A stretch of 64,000 bases of DNA from Odiellus spinosus (taxonomy: Eukaryota > Arthropoda > Arachnida > Opiliones > Phalangiidae). Positions 33,958 through 45,783 of the stretch are shown here, piece after piece. The notes beneath the pieces were generated by a model. The model was not told where the DNA came from, searched no databases, and saw only the letters and a program-made list of their open reading frames with translations. Location: the NCBI GenBank assembly GCA_963920705.1, contig OY987227.1, positions 28,315,935-28,379,934 of the forward strand. Direction: 5' to 3'. The number at the start of each line of letters is the position of its first letter. The stretch's first letter is position 1. The translations under genes were made by a program, and so were the position numbers.

Positions 33958-34492
33958 AAATTCAAGTTGTTAGTCCGTCCTTCTCCACTAGAACAGATCA
34001 TTAGAGCGGACGAAAATTTCACGCTACAAAAAGATGACGGACAATCACGTGACAAAAGTCTTCCCCGCCAAAATTTTCACGAGGGTCTCTAGACTTCCGG
34101 TTTTGGAAATCGACCAGGACTATTGGTGGCTTAGTCCTATATAAACGAACTATTTTATAAAATACTTATTTCCTACCATGACTCAAAAGCGCAATGGCAT
34201 TCATTTCCCCAAAACTGTTAAATGACATTAAAGTCTATTCCTAATTTTCCCCAACGTAGAAAGTATAAGTATTAGGCGTGTCTCTAAAAGCGGAGCGATA
34301 TCTCTGTTTATATCTTACGTTATTTTGATGCTCGCGTCGTATTTTATTATTCTTAAGGAAGTGAATATTATTGGTCCCTATAGTACCGTATTTCCGCTTC
34401 CGTCCCTCCCATGGAAATGAAGAAAAAGTCACGCCAAAAGTAATGACGCCGTTACGCGTACGCTTTGCCCTAGCTTTCGGTATAGATATGGT
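33958..34492. other. Non-coding stretch
   Basis: No gene recognised. The longest - strand open frame reaching in from the neighbouring MITE (34,241-34,720) is half MITE sequence and is not a gene. Confidence 0.4.
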
Positions 34493-34829
34493 CAGAAGCC
34501 AATGAAACCCTCCTTTGAAGTCTACTACTCCAAAGTTCCATATAGCGCTCCTCTCTGTATGGGTAAAATTCCCAATTTTACGAGATCGGAGGGGTCCTAC
34601 TTCATACCCCCTGTCTACGGAAAATTGGAAATTCTCTCTCTCCACAAACGACGACGTTTTTTTGACGAACTCCGAGGCTGCTAGAGATATTCGCTCGACG
34701 AGCTCCCGCTCCGAAAACATCTACCGTTAGGAGGCGTACGGATCGCGCCTCTTGAGAATAACCCATACAGAGAGGGGTAGACAAGACCCGGGAGTAATAG
34801 ACTTCAAAGGAGGGTTTCATCGGCTTCTG
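34493..34829 (-). mobile_element. MITE family A, copy 5
   Basis: A 337-bp copy in inverse orientation. Unlike the other copies, its flanks (left ...AGATATGGT, right TACATCCG...) show no duplication. The flank may have been lost by mutation or recombination between copies. Confidence 0.93.
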
Positions 34830-35550
34830 TACATCCGTATAAATGTAGGAATACATCTACTATCTTCATCCAGCGGAAAATAGAGGTCACAAAGTAATAT
34901 CTTTATCAGGGTAGGCAAAGTATAGGTACCTAAAGAGTTTGTATCGTGACGAAAGTAGCTATTTATAGAACGGAAATCTGCAAACATTTCGATCTTAGCA
35001 GTTCACTTCCACATAAATGGCTAATAGCTGTTATATGCCTCCATGGTAGCCTACCGGACGCTCCGGTACGCGTCACTGAACCCTGTACCTAAAATTAACT
35101 AAGGCTAAAAAGCTCTTAAATCTCAACACGGACCACCATTTATAACTCGTTTGTTTTTACCTTTTTTTCGCGTCTAAGTCCAGGGTTCGTAGTTCTATTG
35201 TACTTTTGGTTTTCTTTTGAACCAACTGATAGTGAAGATCAAAACCTAATTATTGGGAAAGCTAATTAATCCCTCTTTAGACCCGCATTAAGCGCAAAAA
35301 CGACACATTAAATCGCGAACTAATTTATCGTTAATTGCAGTTCATTGAACTTGAAAAAAATATATATATATAATAAAGCGCCGATGAATGTTTTGGGAAT
35401 GTAACATTGTCGGCGATTGCTGGAGGGCCACTCAGTTCCCAAAAAAACCATCATATTATCTAGATCTGCTATCACTTTTAGCATAAGTAAATTCAAATCC
35501 ATAAGTGATCGAATTCGAATAGCGTATAAATGACTCGCGACTAAAAGCGG
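34830..35550. other. Non-coding stretch
   Basis: No gene recognised; it includes a short (TA)n tract near 35,360. Confidence 0.35.
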
Positions 35551-35964
35551 ATGATTTTGCGATTTCGCGATTTTCGCCGATAGAGTTCACGATTTTCTCC
35601 GTAGATTTCGAGATTTCGCCGACGATTTCGCGATTTTCGCCGACGATTTCGCGATTTTTCGCCGACGATTTCGCGATTTTTCGCCGACGATTTCGCGATT
35701 TTTCGCCGACGATTTCGCGATTTTCGCCGACGATTTCGCGATTTTCGCCGACGATTTCGCGATTTTCGCCGACGATTTCGCGATTTTCGCCGACGATTTC
35801 GCGATTTTCGCCGACGATTTCGCGATTTTTCGCCGACGATTTCGCGATTTTCGCCGACGATTTCGCGATTTTCGCCGACGATTTCGCGATTTTCGCCGAC
35901 GATTTCGCGATTTTCGCCGATAGAATTCGCGATTTCGCCGACGATTTCGCCTATGATTTCGCGA
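35551..35964 (+). repeat. Minisatellite, 21/22-bp unit
   Basis: About 19 tandem units of GACGATTTCGCGATTTTCGCC (21 bp) or with one extra T (22 bp). Edge units are more diverged (for example 35,581-35,615). The 1-bp length variants make the spurious - strand frame switch between two reading phases. The unit is CpG-rich and contains the partial palindrome TCGCGA. Confidence 0.97.
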
Positions 35965-36901
35965 CCCTTCTTTTCGTACCTTGTCGAGTCTCATTAATGG
36001 GTTCTTGGTGTTATCTCTGGTTGTTATCTCGTAGCGAGGCAAAAAAGCGCTTCCGATTTAAAACAAACGGTGTTTGTAGAAAAACATATCGTTATCCGTC
36101 CTTCCCGTACCCCTTCCTTTAACATCATTAGATCGAGATGAGGTCTATTAGCCCGACGTCCGGAGACAAATCCTTCCCGATAAATCGATAACTCCTAAGG
36201 AAATGGTTGCTATGCGCTGGGGTTTTTTTTTTTCCAGTCCCTCGCAAATGGGATAAATGAAGGGAAGTTCATTTCCGGATAATCTTGGATCACCTTGGAC
36301 AAGGTTGCGGGTTCAGGGGTCAAGATTATAACCATATCTTTATACGCTATAACATTCTGCATAGAATTCGCTATTTAAAGTGAACCTTTCACAATGAACT
36401 ATAATAATATTAAAACGGCATATTCAAAATTGTATACCTCTGGGTTGACGCGTTGTTAAGAAACTTCATTACGAAAATGTCAAAAATATATTTTTATAAT
36501 TTATAATGTATGACTCGGGTCATTCCATATGGTTTCACCTAAGCACGCAACCATGGGTCGGCAGATCTTAATGAAATTTGGTACACTTGTTTCTACGCTT
36601 AAAAAACTAGGATTCCCAGATTTTAAAATGAAAATAAGAATAATTGAATTTTTGGCGAAATTTGGAGTAAACCCCCAAGATTTTTGGAACGTCAGCGAAA
36701 AAAAGTTATGCTCTTGCGAAAATACCAATATCTTACTGGCGCTTCGGTTGATTCTTTGGAATCTACTCAAGCTTATAGAGTAAAATGCGCGGAGTCCGGT
36801 GGTCATCTCGAAAATGGTCTAACTCTTCTAGTTTTTTGGTTTTTAAATTTTTTAAATTTCGCGGGGGGTCCTACAACCTCTGGGGGGGGGGGGGGCGAAG
36901 T
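35965..36901. other. Non-coding stretch
   Basis: Contains GGTCATTCCATATGGTTTCAC near 36,518, with overlapping open frames of 80-100 codons on both strands (36,501-36,806). Neither has a motif I know. A run of G lies at about 36,882-36,893. Confidence 0.35.
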
Positions 36902-37083
36902 TCTAGAGGTCGGGGTTTGGATAAGATAATTTCTGTTTATTTTATCTTTATTCATATTTTAAAATTATCCACGGGAAGTCTATGATAAATCCAATGGAAT
37001 CGCGAATAATTAACCGATTATTTTTTATGATTAACTGATTAACCAAATATTTGTGGATAATCTTCTTCAAACCCAGACCTCTA
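36902..37083 (+). mobile_element. MITE family D, copy 1
   Basis: A 182-bp element with ends CTAGAGGTCGGGGTTTGG and the inverse CAAACCCAGACCTCTAG. The interior contains ATCTATGATAAATCCAATG-like and TTAACCGATTA/TAACTGATTAACC phrases that recur in copies at 45,068-45,560, 47,925-48,372 and 58,317-58,495. Non-coding. Confidence 0.75.
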
Positions 37084-39513
37084 GGGGCCGAACTTAACAG
37101 AGCCGTAAATATTTTATAGATAAAGCTTCAAATGAATGTAGGATAAACCCTATTAAACAAAAATATCTGATTCATAGCACCAGCTTTTATCCAAATCTTT
37201 TGCTTCTCATTCTTCTCTATCCATCATTATCCAAGGAGCAGACAAGTCTAAGCCATTTACATCTCCAGCTCCAAGGCCTATCAAGGTTCTACGAATCGGA
37301 AGCGCTTATACGTATATAGTTTACTACGAGTCTCTTTTACTCACACCGGAAATATATCTCCCCCCCCCCCCTTCGTCCTTTCGACCGGAAGCTGGAAGAA
37401 ATATGTCTCCATCCCTTCTTATAATGGTTAAAAAATATATTTTTATCACCTATGTATAAAATATGGTGGGAAAAGTCTTTGGAGTTGCCACTCTGATGGT
37501 ATACCTTAAAACAAATAGCTAGTTTTTGCGAGCCTTATGTAAATTTATTCCGTCGCAAAGTATCGCTTCTTTTTCGCCAGTCACTGCGTGGTATTTCCTA
37601 TCTCTTTAGGTGTCAGATGAACGAACGTAAAAAGAAATTAATATTAGAGATATTTCATATTTTTGCGAGTTAATTACAAAATTTATGCGTTTGCTAAAAT
37701 AATTTTTTTGTCCTCGAAGTGTATCGGTCTCTTACGCGGAATAATCCATCGAAAATAACAAAGCCCCTTCAGTGTAACTTTCACTTTTAAGTCTAAGGGA
37801 CTATAATATCACTCATTAGAGTATCATTCGATCGCGGCCGTTGTTCCACGAACAAAGTGTGAGAGCATTTTTTGGTTCCTTATTTTTAGTTTTTTTTTTT
37901 AAAATCCACAGTAATTCTGTTAAACCCGATTGTTTCTTCTTGTTTCTTCTTCCGGAAAATTGGGGATTAGATTTCTTCGCCGAAGAGCGGAGACTCATTC
38001 GCACTGAGTATTTTTTAAACTAATGGAATAGGGAGTCAGCGAGGGAGACATTGATACGTCATAGGCTTCTTTCTCTCACCTCGATGTCATCCCCCTAATG
38101 AGGGAGTTCTAGTATTCGTCCTTAGAAGCGTTCCAGGGTTCCTCTGCTGTCTCCATTTAGAGCCTGCATGGATTTTATTGAAGACCTATGCCCCCTTCCC
38201 CCCCCCCCCCCGGTATGCAAATGACATTTGAACCTTGTGGTGGAAACTATCTAAACAATTTTCAATCGCGAAACTTGTTTTATCATAGGAAGAAATATTT
38301 GGGTTTAACCTATATATACTGGGTGCTCCGAAAATGGTGGTTTGTCTATTGGGGTCGAATATATCAAGTATTTTTACGAAAAAACCGCGCGAAAGCGACT
38401 TTATCACGTGATAGAACTCTACAATAAAGCCACGCGACCAATGATAACGTAGTATTGCGAGAAATTTTAATTTAAAAATATCCTACAATGTGTTTTCTAT
38501 GACATAATCGAAATTTGGTGCTCAATTTCCATTTGCATCACCTCATGGAAAATCCGTGTTAGCACCCCTTTCCAGTCTCCACCATGAAACACGCGCGTAT
38601 AGTATAGGCCAGCTTATCTATAAATACAGTGATGCAATCGGCGACGCCTCTGCGTAAGTCTTTTAAACTTAAAGTTTAAAAATTAATTTTAAAAATCCTA
38701 GATTCAATTTCTTTGCCACGTTATAATTTGACAAATGGGAACAAGTTCAATCTGGGGTGAAACAAAAAAAAAAACCGAAAATAAATTTCTACGAAGAAAG
38801 ACGCTTGTAAAGACTTAAGCTAACATAGTTACCATAGCGACGTTCGATTGAACAATTTGCGGATAAGTTTCCGACTTATCTTATCAATTGTATCAAAATA
38901 TAAAGATAACGCTGTTAGGCTAGAAAATCCGAGGCTGCGCAGTTTATACAGACAAGCTAAGCTTTTTTTGGAGAGGGTTTCTTCAACAGTTTGATTAAAA
39001 TGTCCCTCGCAATGAAACCGTCCCTCAATCCACCGTACCGTCATTTTGTTAGCTCTCTCTCTTATCGATTCGTTTCGATCGTTTCTACCACTTTTAGAAC
39101 GGGTGAACTCCGCGAACTCGCTTCGATGGATTTTGCTTTTTTTAACGCGCTGATCCACAAACCTGGCTTAAACAAACCTTACTCTCACGGATTTTGCGTG
39201 AACTCCGAATGGAAATTGAGTAACACGATTAAAAATTTGCGTACACGTATATTTCGTATAAAATATAATATCAACACCCATAAATATTCACTATTTTCGA
39301 AATTTTTAAACTAAAATTTCCCGCAATACTACGTCATCACTATGGTCGTGTGGTTATTATAGAATATACAGTTGATTCTAGCGCGATCTGACACAATTAG
39401 GGATAAGGTTCCTTTTCGTAAAGGTACTCGCGTGTCCCGCAATCGCCAACAAGGTATACAAAAGTAGTTACTAATAATACCACGAGCGCGTCTGCCTCGG
39501 TTTTGTTAGTTAG
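37084..39513. other. Non-coding stretch
   Basis: About 2.4 kb without a recognised gene. C runs lie near 37,362 and 38,202. GATAACGTAGTATTGCG at 38,443 and CGCAATACTACGTCATC at 39,323 belong to a dispersed motif (family M) seen also near 54,264, 54,697 and 58,207. The + strand frame 38,991-39,314 (107 codons) and - strand 38,829-39,158 overlap and show no motif. Confidence 0.4.
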
Positions 39514-39894
39514 CAGAGGTATATAATAACCCCCTTCGGGGGGAAGTATGTAAGCCCCTATACTACCAATGCTAAAAATCACGAACAACGAGAGCCCGCT
39601 GCTGACTATCTAGGCCACTAGCTCGCGCTGGACTTCTCACAATGGCCGATTTGTGTTTAGAACTTCCTGTCTCGGGAGTCAGGCTGTCTGTTAAAATGGA
39701 GTCGAAAGTTGACTTCAGTTCGCGAGTTCCGGAAGTGCGCGTAGGGAAAATGTAGTGAGGTTCAAAATGGTGTAACTATTTTTTGGGAGTAAAGCGGCGT
39801 GTCGATCCGCCGCGATTTACGCCGGGCACTCGTTGTTCGTCGATTTTGCCTACCTTTCATACTTCCACCCGAAGGGGGTTATTATATACCTCTG
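39514..39894. mobile_element. MITE family L (CAGAGGTATATAATAACCCC ends)
   Basis: A 381-bp element starts CAGAGGTATATAATAACCCC and ends with the inverse GGGGTTATTATATACCTCTG. It is flanked by the 7-bp duplication TAGTTAG (39,507-39,513 and 39,895-39,901). Only one copy is in the window. The inverted ends extend to about 37 bp with few mismatches. CAG-starting ends fit the hAT type. Non-coding. Confidence 0.9.
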
Positions 39895-39901
39895 TAGTTA
39901 G

Positions 39902-41299
39902 TTATTTTTGCTCGCCGTTTTGTAATTCATCTTTATGAATTAAGACGCGTGCCCATGGTTAATAGTAGAAGTCGAACCTCCTTCCAAAGTCGATTACTCA
40001 CGGTTCAATGTTTCAAAAAGCCATAAATTACGGATTTATTATAATCTTTAAATGTTTGTATAAAAAACTGAGTAAAAATATGCCAAGGGAACTATTTTTA
40101 TGGATACAAAACTTCTTCATCATCCCCCTCATCAATGATTCGTTTATAATAACTTCGGGAGAGATTTCATTCCCTCTTTTTATTGTCTAATAAAGGTTCT
40201 TCATTAAACCTTTAATAGAAAATACTCCCGTCTATCAAATCTCTTCTTTAGTTTTAGCGGTATAGTTTATTTTATTTTTTATTTCGCTCTCGAAGCGGTG
40301 CCTTTAATAGTTTAGTAGCGTAGGGATAAATCCAGCAACAAGTCTAATTGCAATTTTGGTAAATTCTCAATTTATTTGAAAAAGAAATTCGTTTCTAGAA
40401 CTTCTTACAAAAAAAGGGGGAAAGAAAAAATTCGTCTGGAATTTTTTTTTTGGTTTTCATTTCGTGGTTTCGCTAAAGTATTCATTGTTTTAAAAGCCAG
40501 TTTTGTCGAATGTCGGTGGTTTGTTTTAATCAAAAAAAGGGAAGAGGAAGGATTAATTTGGAAGCCGAAGTCGCGACTCGAGACAATTTACGACACGTAT
40601 CAAGGTTTAACGAAATTTTAATATTATTTTCTGGAAATTTAAACTCTCGAAGTGACTGTGTCACAAAAATTAAAATATTTAAGCATTTTCGGAAATATTT
40701 CAAAATACGAATCGACTTGGAAAAAAAGCGGCTTTCAAGTTATTAATCGCTCCATCAATATATTTCAAGCTCAAAATCGAAAATTCGATTACGAGTGTGT
40801 TAATTAACCAGGGATTAACCGGAATTAGTGGTTAATTGTAGTTAATCGATTAATTTGGACTAAAATTCTTTATAAACAAACTTTAAATGGCTAGATACGC
40901 TTATAATAATAATTATTATTGATGAAATTATCTGATTTTGATTGTGATAACAATTTTACTGACGGATTTAATTTCAAATTAATCGAAAATGTTTATTTTT
41001 ATTGCAACTTGGATACGATTATTATTTATTTTTTTCTCCACCTTATCAAACGGTAAAATTTTATCCAAACGTGAGGTGAACTCCTCTCTAAATTATTCAA
41101 CGTGCTATTTAAAAAAATAAATTAAAATAAAAAAACATTCAATAAGGAAGAAATAAAAAACACAATGTTTTAGGCCTAATCGGGGTTTTTAAAAAAATTA
41201 TATTTGCTACATCGTCACTATAATCACGTGACTAATATTAAACCAATAGTTTAAGAGGATTATCCTTGTAAGGTTGATTAAAAATTGGGTGGTTTGAAA
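39902..41299. other. AT-rich non-coding stretch
   Basis: No gene recognised. A TTAATTAACCAGGGATTAACC-like phrase near 40,798-40,860 resembles the interior of family D but lacks its ends. Confidence 0.4.
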
Positions 41300-41735
41300 A
41301 ATATATTAATTATTTTAAATATTTGCTTAGGTAAACGAACGATGAAATAATGATGAGTCATCTAGCATCGAAATGAAAGAGGCCCCGAAGGAAAAAGCTT
41401 AAACGCGCGGGAAAGACCATTTGTGTAAAAATTCACAACCCATACTGATATGAAAGCGGGTCAAAGGTTACCAAGGAGCTCTAGTATCTTCCAAGGCCCA
41501 ACAAATGTGTCGATTCTCGTTTTGTGTGTGTGAACATTCCTGAACAATACGCTTTGGATATAAACTGAAACAACATTCATCTTAGACCTTCAAACTGATG
41601 GTGAGTTTTTATATACATTTCATTTTTATTTTTTTGGTGGGGATATTTGTTTTATCGTGGTTATTTACGGTTGAGAATTAAGTGTAATGTGAAATAATTT
41701 GTGGGCTTTCTTCTACTTCGCGATGAATCTGAAGA
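41300..41735 (+). repeat. Dispersed repeat H, copy 2
   Basis: Diverged colinear copy of 20,050-20,600 in the same orientation; shared blocks include CTGATATGAAAG, GGTGAGTTTTTATATA and TTTTATCGTGGTTATT. Neither copy has an open frame of note. Confidence 0.6.
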
Positions 41736-42085
41736 AGATTTAATATTACTAAGTGAGGCGACTATTACTTGAATCTGAAATTTTTTCTTAGTTACTGAGT
41801 GCTAAGGAGTTAAACATTTTATATTAATCTAAAGACGGATTAATGATTTAATCAAATTTTACTACTCGTTAAGTTTTAAAAATAAATTAGTCTGTTTTTA
41901 GCGCTTAACACGATTACCAATTTCGCTAGTAAGCAGCCATAGAACCTCAAATATCGTTTGTTTAAGGACATAATTTAAAGTCCGCCGCAATAAGCGTGTT
42001 GTGGCCGAACACCAGCGTCTCAGTTTTGAACCTTAACCCCAGGATAAGTCAACTTCAGATCCAGTTTAGAGTCTATTCCCCTTAT

Positions 42086-42366
42086 CAAGGAGGATCAGAG
42101 AAGGAGAGGAAATGTGGGGCTGCGTTGAGTTAGAGAGAGAAGAGCCAACCTCCCACTCGGGTGGAAAGGGGGGATAGGAAATTCTCGAGGTAAACTGTTG
42201 TCACGTGGTCGCTAGCTAGCGCGTCTCATAAAGGATTCGTTTTACCCACGCGACAACATTTTACCACGAAACGTCTCTACCCCCGTTTTCCCAGAGTGGG
42301 AGTTTAGGCCGACGCAGTAGGAACCGCGCCGTCCCCACATTTCCTCTCCTTCTCTGATCCTCCTTG
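42086..42366 (+). mobile_element. MITE family B, copy 3
   Basis: A 281-bp copy with ends CAAGGAGGATCAGAGAAGGA and its inverse. Flanks CCCTTAT (42,079-42,085) and CCCTCAT (42,367-42,373) are a 7-bp duplication with one change. The interior is almost identical to copy 2. The - strand frame across it is not a gene. Confidence 0.95.
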
Positions 42367-45067
42367 CCCTCATCGATACTTTACGAAGTGAGGCAATCTG
42401 AAATTTTTCTATCTCCGAATTAACACGAGTGTTTTGGCGAGTTTGACCCAGTGGCGAAGTCAATTTTTTTATGGGTTGATAACTTAGGCCCCCATTTTCG
42501 TAGTAGATACCATTTAATTAGAAGCCCCCTTTTGAGAGACTTTTGAACCCATTTGGTCGTTTTATTTCTAGGCCACATTGAGTGGATTTTTGGGGCCCTT
42601 TAGAAGTTAACTCTTACGCTATAACATACTCAGCTAGACTATACTTTAGCCTGCTCTGTTTGTCACTAGTTGACCCTTTTAAATATCAGTTCCATTTTTA
42701 TCTATTGTCTTTCCTGTTCTCCGAATTTTATCTGGCAAAACCAAAGTATTGGCAACAATCCGCGTTTGCTGTTCCCATTACGCAAACTTTTATTGAACTG
42801 GCCAATACATATCATCCCTTTTAATATTTAAAAGCTATAAAAAAATTTGGCTTTTACGTATATATATATATATAGTCTTAAGTGGCTTAACGTAGCATTT
42901 GCCGCAGCCCTGAAGGCTATTACGTAATCCTTTTGATCAATATTTTCGTATCGGAACTCCCGAAATAGGCCGAAGTTCTAGTTCACAATCTATATATGGG
43001 GTATATATAGTTCCTATTCCTCCAAATTATTAGTCGATCTTCTTACAGTCGGAAGTTCCGAAGAGCGTGCCAACTTCTTAAGCCTTGGATCTAGTTTTCG
43101 ATCCCACGGAGAATTGAGATTCAGGGAGTCGCCCGCCATATAGTGGGGAATTTTTCTTACGTGTTTTTTTTAACCCTGGTTCGTGTTGAGGGTGGGTAGG
43201 GAAATGGGACTGCCACGATCTACGCTTAAAGGTCACGAAGGAATGTCGTAAAAATCCCTAATCCAATCTCTCTCCTAGGGCTGGTAATTATTGGGGGGAA
43301 ATGGTGGAATGAACTTAAGCTTTCTGTAGAGGGTTATAACCTTACTAAGGGTAAAGTTTCGGTGGAGAAGTATATTTTTTACGCGTTAAATTTTACGCCA
43401 AGCGAGGTTGTTACGCTTCAAAAAAGGCCGGGCGCCAGAAGTGCGGAGATCTTGAATTACTATAAAAAAAAAATCCTCTGAAGAAATTTTGACTATAACC
43501 CATCACGCACTCTTACACATATTGCTGCAATTTTATCAGAAATAAGCTACTTGAAAATGGTTTGACCAATCACACGCTCTCGATGCCAATTTCGCTATGG
43601 GATTATATACATTTTTTTTTTTTTAAGTGGTCCATTTAATATTTAGTCTAAGGATTATATTTATATCTTTATCGAACGTATTTTTGACTTCTTTAAAAAT
43701 TTATTCAAAATTGCGCAATTTAAAGGCAAATTTAAAATGCTTTTTCTCCACTTTTGTTAAATTCAGGTTTTTCATTTGATCTATTTGGTATAATTCTGTT
43801 GAAATTTTCTATTTTTTTACCATTTTTTACCAAATTAGGCGATTTTTTTTCATCCTTGTTTAAACCAATTTGGTTATTCATTGGTATCACGATGAAATTA
43901 ACAGCAACAGTGACGTCACGCGTATGTAATAACAGCTTCCCTCCGTTAGACTAGGGTTTGAAGAGTAACGCCTTGAACCCTTATCTCTAATTTACTAAAT
44001 TAAGTGTCTAAGTGATTAGAAGGGAAAAGTTGTTGCCAAATTTTATACCCAATTAAGTGACACTCGAGACTTTAATTGATTAGACTGGGCGCCAAGTCTT
44101 AATTTAAATTTGAAGATAAAAACCTAACGATGTCTTACCAGGACTAACTCGGGTGGGCCAACTATAAAGGCATTATAATAATTTTTAAATCATAACTGTA
44201 TGTCGAAGAAGGTGGTGTTAAAACGCTTTCTTGAAGATTGTAAACCCATTATCAGAGGAATATATTTCGCGAAACAAATTAATATTCTTTAAAGGTCTAT
44301 TTTCCACGACCTTTTTGAGCGAGGCCGCGTGCTGGCTATATTAAGGATCGTTACTAGGCGTGCTCCGATACTAAATAACCCCGTCTGGGTCCCGAGGGGG
44401 CTAATGGAGACGTATAGTGTCCTCCACTCTCTCCCAGTTCGTCTTCTTAAGAGAAAAGAGGTTTATTCTCTGGGAAACACACCCTCGTATCGAAAACCCC
44501 GATTTTCTAACAGGTCCTACACTACGCCTCGAGACTCTAACACTTATTTAAGACAATTTCGCGTATCCGCCCTAACCTTCGCGATCCACTCTCCTCCCTG
44601 GGAAAGACGCGATCGGGGCACGGTCCATCTCTCACTCTCTGCCCTATATACCATGGGCATCTTAGTTCTAGAAGGACTGATTCGTGGAGAGACAGGTGGC
44701 TCCGAAGTAAGGGAATGGATACTTTCCTGTTTATTGTATTGTTTTTTATATTTTTGGGAAGGTTTTTGGATTTATTGCTTTATTTCAATGCCAATTTTAC
44801 GTCGAGATTTTTAATGATTTCCTTCAAAGTGTTCGTAATTTCATATTTCTCAGTCTCAGAAAAGGTTTTTAAGCCAACGTGGTATAGGTCAACTCCTCTC
44901 GCGTAATTTTTTGAGCATAAAGGGCCGGATGCCCACATTGTCGACAAAATAACGAAGCCGGAGATTCGATTAAAGAATTTCCGCTCAATCTGATCCCGAT
45001 ATTTCTAAAGGACAAGTTTCGTTTAAATTTACTTTCTCGATTACCAATTAAGCGATTGAAATATATC
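42367..45067. other. Non-coding stretch with one long open frame
   Basis: About 2.7 kb without a recognised gene. A (TA)n tract lies at about 42,860-42,872. The + strand frame 44,329-44,814 is the longest non-repeat frame in the window (161 codons) but opens with GTG, its first ATG is about 26 codons in, and no domain is recognised. Its C-terminal ~35 residues are aromatic and hydrophobic. I do not call it a gene. Confidence 0.35.
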
Positions 45068-45560
45068 TCGATGGACAAGATAATCCATAAATATTTGGTT
45101 AATCAGTTAATTATTAACAGAAGCCGATGAAACCCTACTTTGAAGTCTATTACTAACGGGTCTTGTCTACCCCTCTCTGTATGGGTTAGTTTCAAAAAGC
45201 GCGATTCGTACGACTCCTAACGGTAGATATTTTCGGAGCGGGAGTTCGTCGAGCGAATATCTCTAGCAGCCTTGGAGTTCGTCAAAAAAACGTCGTCGTT
45301 TGTGGAGAGAGAGAATTTCCAATTTTCCGTAGACAGGGGGTATGAAGTAGGACCCCTCCGATCTCGTAAAATTGTGAATTTTACCCATACAGAGAGGAGC
45401 GCTATATGGAACATTGGAGTAGTAGACTTCAAAGGAGGGTTTCATTGGCTTCTGTTATTAATAATAATCAGTTAAATATTCGTTATTACATTGGATTTAT
45501 CATAGACTTATCGTCGATAATTTCAAATTATGAATAAAGATAAAATAATTAGAAATATCT
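45068..45560 (-). repeat. MITE family D, copy 2, split by family A
   Basis: Inverse-orientation family D sequence (GATAATCCATAAATATTTGG, TAATCAGTTAATTATTAA, then ATCAGTTAAATATTCG, TTGGATTTATCATAGACTTA) is interrupted at 45,118-45,454 by family A copy 6. The family D parts read through once the insert and one TTATTAA are removed. Confidence 0.75.
45118..45454 (+). mobile_element. MITE family A, copy 6, nested in family D
   Basis: A 337-bp full copy flanked by the 7-bp duplication TTATTAA (45,111-45,117 and 45,455-45,461). It sits inside a family D element, so it inserted after D. Confidence 0.96.
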
Positions 45561-45596
45561 CTACAGTAAATGGTTTCAAATTAGGCTTAAAGATGG

Positions 45597-45783
45597 CGCT
45601 CGTTTTTGCTCGTTAGTTTGGCCTTCATAAACGTCCACTAACGGACCAAACAATACCGGGACTAACAAAACCTCACGCGTTTCTATTATGAATAGAGAAT
45701 AGACAGAAGCGCGTGTGGTTTTTGTTAGTTCCTACTTTAGTTATTGTTGGCCGTTAGAGGACGCTTATAAACCCGCGCCAAAT
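45597..45783. mobile_element. Small inverted-repeat element I, copy 2
   Basis: Ends resemble CATAAACGTCCACTAACGG and CCGTTAGAGGACGCTTATA, matching the ends of copy 1 at 9358-9513. The inside differs and has its own inverted pair (CACGCGTTTCTATT and AAGCGCGTGTGG region). Non-coding. Confidence 0.45.

Noticed and set aside
31457-34856. Similar 70-160 residue frames at several places (SERELVERISLAA-type)
   Set aside because: All map onto family A MITE copies on either strand, differ by frameshifts between copies and have no transposase features.
35587-36042. 151-residue Arg/Lys/Ser-rich - strand frame
   Set aside because: It is the 21/22-bp minisatellite; 1-bp unit variants switch the apparent residue pattern, as expected for non-coding DNA.
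36501-36806. Overlapping 84-101 codon frames on both strands with WNDP-type string
   Set aside because: No family recognised, overlapping frames on opposite strands, and close to repeat sequence; could be a decayed transposon piece but cannot be supported.
44329-44814. 161-codon + strand frame, the longest outside repeats
   Set aside because: It opens with GTG, has no recognised domain and no convincing splice or promoter context; kept only as a note.
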